A stretch of 64,000 nucleotides of DNA, taken from assembly GCF_006715145.1 (NCBI RefSeq), contig NZ_VFMR01000001.1, positions 1,364,001-1,428,000 on the forward strand, in the 5' to 3' direction. Within the stretch, counting starts at the first letter, position 1; each line of letters opens with the position of its first letter. This DNA is from Microbacterium sp. SLBN-146. GTDB lineage: Bacteria; Actinomycetota; Actinomycetes; Actinomycetales; Microbacteriaceae. The position numbers and the translations under genes were made by a program. Shown in pieces: positions 61,966 through 64,000 of the stretch. Under the pieces are notes generated by a model. That model saw only the letters and a list, made by a program, of their open reading frames with translations, searched no databases and had not been told where the DNA came from.

Positions 61966-62086
61966 GCTCTCCGCCTCCGCTCTCCGCCTCCGCTCTCCGC
62001 CTCCGCTCTCCGCCTCCGCTCTCCGCCTCCGCTCTCCGCCTCCGCTCTCCGCCTCCGCTCTCCGCCTCCGCTCTCCGCCTCCGCTC
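61966..62086. repeat. 13-bp minisatellite, nine units
   Basis: Nine perfect tandem copies of GCTCTCCGCCTCC (61966-62082) plus the first four bases of a tenth. As 13 is not a multiple of 3, all frames run open through it, but no coding role is likely. It joins directly to hairpin repeat B. The rest of 61947-62241 has only the leader of the regulator gene. Confidence 0.95.
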
Positions 62087-62141
62087 ATTTGTCGCAAATG
62101 GTGGCCCCCGCGGCGTGGACCTCGCCCTTTGCGACAAGTGA
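62085..62141. repeat. Hairpin repeat family B, copy 3
   Basis: TTGTCGCAAA (62089-62098) and TTTGCGACAA (62128-62137) form a perfect 10-bp stem, with CACTT/AAGTG-type flanks as in the copies at 34641 and 34729. The centre is GGTGGCCCCCGCGGCGTGG. Confidence 0.85.
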
Positions 62142-62241
62142 ACTGGTGGAGAGGTGCGAGCGGCGCGGGCCACGGGTAGGTGAGTGCGCGGGTGAACGCG
62201 TGCTCGGCCATACTGGGGGCGGGGGAGAGAGGAACGGCGCG

Positions 62242-62889
62242 GTGTCGGATGCCACGATGATCGCGATCGTCGACGACCACGAGCTCATCGCCCTCGCCAT
62301 CCAGGGGATCCTCGCCGACACGGACGGCCTGGCGTTCGCGCGACACGCGCCCACCGTCTCTGCCCTCGTATCCCGCCCGCGCGATGCGGACATCGTGCTG
62401 CTGGACCTCAGCCTCCGCGACGGGAGCAGCCCCGCCGAGAACGTCGAGGCTTTGCGCGAGTGGGGTGCCGCGGTCGTCGTGCTGACCTCGGCGGAAGATC
62501 CCTACCTCGTCCGCGAGGCCGCGCGCACCGCCGCGGAGGGGCTCTTGCGCAAGTCCGCGCGGAGCGAGGTGCTGCGCGCCTCGCTGCTCGACGCGGCACG
62601 AGGACGGCTGGCGGTCAGCCCCGAGTGGGCCTCAGCGCTCGACACCGACCCGCTCATGGATGCCGCTCCCCTGACCGACCGGGAGCGACAGGTGCTCTCC
62701 CTCTACGCCTCCGGCTTGGGGGCGAAGCAGGTCGCGAGCCGGCTGTACGTCAGCGAGAACACGGTCGACGATCACCTTCGCCGCATCCGGAGTATCTATC
62801 AGCAGATCGGTCGGCCGGCGGCGACGAAGATCGACCTGTATCGGCGGGGCGTGGAGGACGGCTTCCTGCCGGGACCGACGCGTGGCTGA
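62242..62889 (+). CDS. NarL/LuxR-family response regulator
   Basis: A 215-residue regulator. Receiver: IAIVDDHELIALAIQGILAD, phospho-Asp in IVLLDLSLRDG, Thr/Ser in VVLTSAEDP, Lys in GLLRKSARS. LuxR-type HTH: LTDRERQVLSLYASGLGAKQ and VASRLYVSENTVDDHLRRIR. GAGAGGAA precedes the GTG start. The next gene, its kinase partner, begins 8 bp before the stop. Confidence 0.93.
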   Translation: MSDATMIAIVDDHELIALAIQGILADTDGLAFARHAPTVSALVSRPRDADIVLLDLSLRDGSSPAENVEALREWGAAVVVLTSAEDPYLVREAARTAAEGLLRKSARSEVLRASLLDAARGRLAVSPEWASALDTDPLMDAAPLTDRERQVLSLYASGLGAKQVASRLYVSENTVDDHLRRIRSIYQQIGRPAATKIDLYRRGVEDGFLPGPTRG

Positions 62890-64000
62890 CGTCGGGGGGA
62901 CGGAGCTCGTCAGTCGGCGCGTCCTCGCCGTCACGGCGGCCTGCATCGTGGTCGTCATCGCTCTCGCCGCACCCCCCATGACCGGCGGCGGTGCGACGCT
63001 CCCCGACTGGTACATCGCCCTCGTCGGCACGGTCGTCGTCCTGGTCGTCGCCGTCGGCGTGCTCGCACCGTGGCTGAACATCCGGATGCTCCGCGTCGGC
63101 GCCGGCATCGGGGCGGCCGGATACCTTCTCGCGGTGATGGGCTTCACCGCGGCCATCCCCTTCACCGTCTCGCTCGAACGCGTGCCGTGGATGCTCTCGA
63201 CGGTCGGACTGGGGTCGGGCCTCGCGCTTCTGGCCGGCGGGGTGCCGTTCGCGAGCTTCACCCTCGTCTACGGCGCGGTCATGGGCTTCTCGTACCGCCT
63301 GCTGTTCGGCGGACTCGACCTTGACGGTATCGTCAACGACCTGCAGAGCGTCATGACCGCTGCGGTCGGATGCTTGCTCGTCGCGCGCCTTCTCGACGTG
63401 AGCAGATCGACCGACCGTGCGCGGGCGACGGAGGCCGAGGCGAGCGCACGTGCAGCAGCCGAGCGAGGGCGACTGGCCGCGCGCAGCCGCGCCGCGGCGC
63501 TCGTGCACGACGAAGTGCTCGCGACTCTGACGATCGCTGCGACGACGGGGGCGGCGGCATCCATGATCCCGCGCGGCGCGGTGTCTCATCAGGCGGCGAA
63601 GGCGCGGACACTCGTCGAGCAGCTCGATCGGGAGGGCGCGTCGCCCGTGGGCGAGTTGCGCGCGCGGCTCGAGGCGCTCACGACGGCAGCGGATGCCGAA
63701 CTCGACGTCGCACTCGCGTCGACCGTCGAACCGACCCCCGCCGCCGAGGAGGCGTTGCTCGCGGCGGTCCGCCAAGCGCTCGACAACAGCGTCCGGCATG
63801 CGGGTGCGGGGGCGACCCGGCGCGTTTCGCTGCGCGCGACGGCGGACGGCATCACGATCGAGGTCGTCGACGACGGGTGCGGGTTCGACCCAGATGCCGT
63901 CCCTCGGGACCGGCTCGGGATCGCGACGAGCGTGCTGCGCCGTGTCCGGGACGTGCCGGGCGGGGTCGCGTCGGTCCGGAGCGCCCCCGGTCAAGGGACC
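62882..64000 (+). CDS. Sensor histidine kinase, NarX/DesK-like (3' end outside window)
   Basis: At least 373 residues, read without a stop to the window edge. About five to six hydrophobic segments occupy residues 10-190, then a basic/alanine-rich helix, the HisKA_3-like dimerisation box AALVHDEVLATLTI, the N box AVRQALDNSVRHAGA and G1 VDDGCGFD of the ATPase domain. The G2 region (RLGIATSVLRRV) is present, so only the last residues are missing. It overlaps the NarL-type regulator and is its partner. Confidence 0.88.
   Translation, partial: MADVGGTELVSRRVLAVTAACIVVVIALAAPPMTGGGATLPDWYIALVGTVVVLVVAVGVLAPWLNIRMLRVGAGIGAAGYLLAVMGFTAAIPFTVSLERVPWMLSTVGLGSGLALLAGGVPFASFTLVYGAVMGFSYRLLFGGLDLDGIVNDLQSVMTAAVGCLLVARLLDVSRSTDRARATEAEASARAAAERGRLAARSRAAALVHDEVLATLTIAATTGAAASMIPRGAVSHQAAKARTLVEQLDREGASPVGELRARLEALTTAADAELDVALASTVEPTPAAEEALLAAVRQALDNSVRHAGAGATRRVSLRATADGITIEVVDDGCGFDPDAVPRDRLGIATSVLRRVRDVPGGVASVRSAPGQGT

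Noticed and set aside
61966..62141. Small Ser/Leu/Arg/Pro-rich coding frames through the 13-bp repeats
   Set aside because: All frames are open only because the unit lacks stop codons; composition is trivial and there is no start signal.

Overview
The window is high-GC actinobacterial DNA, most likely from Microbacterium or a close Microbacteriaceae relative. The grounds are dense coding with GTG/TTG starts and ATGA/GTGA stop-start overlaps, abundant GGATGC/GCATCC hexamers, a DUF222-type HNH endonuclease gene, the small DUF7882-like gene typical of this family, and many secreted plant-polysaccharide hydrolases next to CUT1 sugar transport. I see no rRNA, tRNA, CRISPR array, transposase or integrase.

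Layout. 0-2.7 kb: a peptidase-like gene, a bactofilin-like membrane protein and a spermidine-synthase-fold protein. 2.8-13.1 kb: a catabolic island of divergent operons (SDR + MmgE/PrpD on the minus strand; asparaginase-like, MDR dehydrogenase, PuuE-like cyclic amidohydrolase, NitT/TauT-type ABC transporter, HpcH aldolase, SDR and LacI on the plus strand). It has a strong palindromic operator between the divergent genes and is bounded by 112-bp direct repeats (104/112 identical) that run into the 3' end of the neighbouring hydrolase gene. 13.2-22 kb: envelope and redox genes (hydrolase, membrane proteins, DUF2254, YihY, a thioredoxin lipoprotein with CcdA, and an OmpR-type two-component system sharing a promoter box with the thioredoxin operon).

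22-34.6 kb: an arabinoxylan utilisation locus. It has a GH10 xylanase and three large GH43 enzymes that all end in the same two-cysteine C-terminal module. They are followed by a three-gene surface complex: a WxL-like protein, a DUF916-like membrane protein and a small sorting-signal-like protein. LacI-type operators (TGTTANCGNTAACA) lie in the promoters of GH10, GH43-1, GH43-2 (weaker) and the WxL gene. 34.6-36.9 kb: palindromic repeats, the HNH gene, a 16-bp tandem repeat and two small three-helix genes. 37-43.3 kb: an alpha-glucoside ABC uptake operon with a GH13 glucosidase and a divergent ROK regulator.

43.8-52.4 kb: a secreted tandem esterase whose first copy has lost its catalytic residues and whose C-terminus is a WxL-like domain, then an operon of TIM-barrel isomerase, DhaK-DhaL sugar kinase, RpiB, 3-hydroxyacyl-CoA-dehydrogenase-like enzyme and GH51 arabinofuranosidase. 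Both share TACAACGTTGTA-like operators. 52.5-64 kb: an alditol oxidase, DUF7882, a MarR/NnrD/phosphatase/CDGSH/haem-oxygenase-like operon, an SRPBCC + FAD oxidoreductase pair, a PadR-DUF1048-ABC exporter operon, a 13-bp minisatellite, and a NarL-type response regulator with a histidine kinase running off the end.

Together the genes describe a plant-litter saprophyte that cuts arabinoxylan outside the cell, imports oligosaccharides, and keeps part of this machinery on an actinobacterial version of the WxL/DUF916 surface complex. That complex, the pseudo-esterase and the repeat-bounded catabolic island are the most unusual content.
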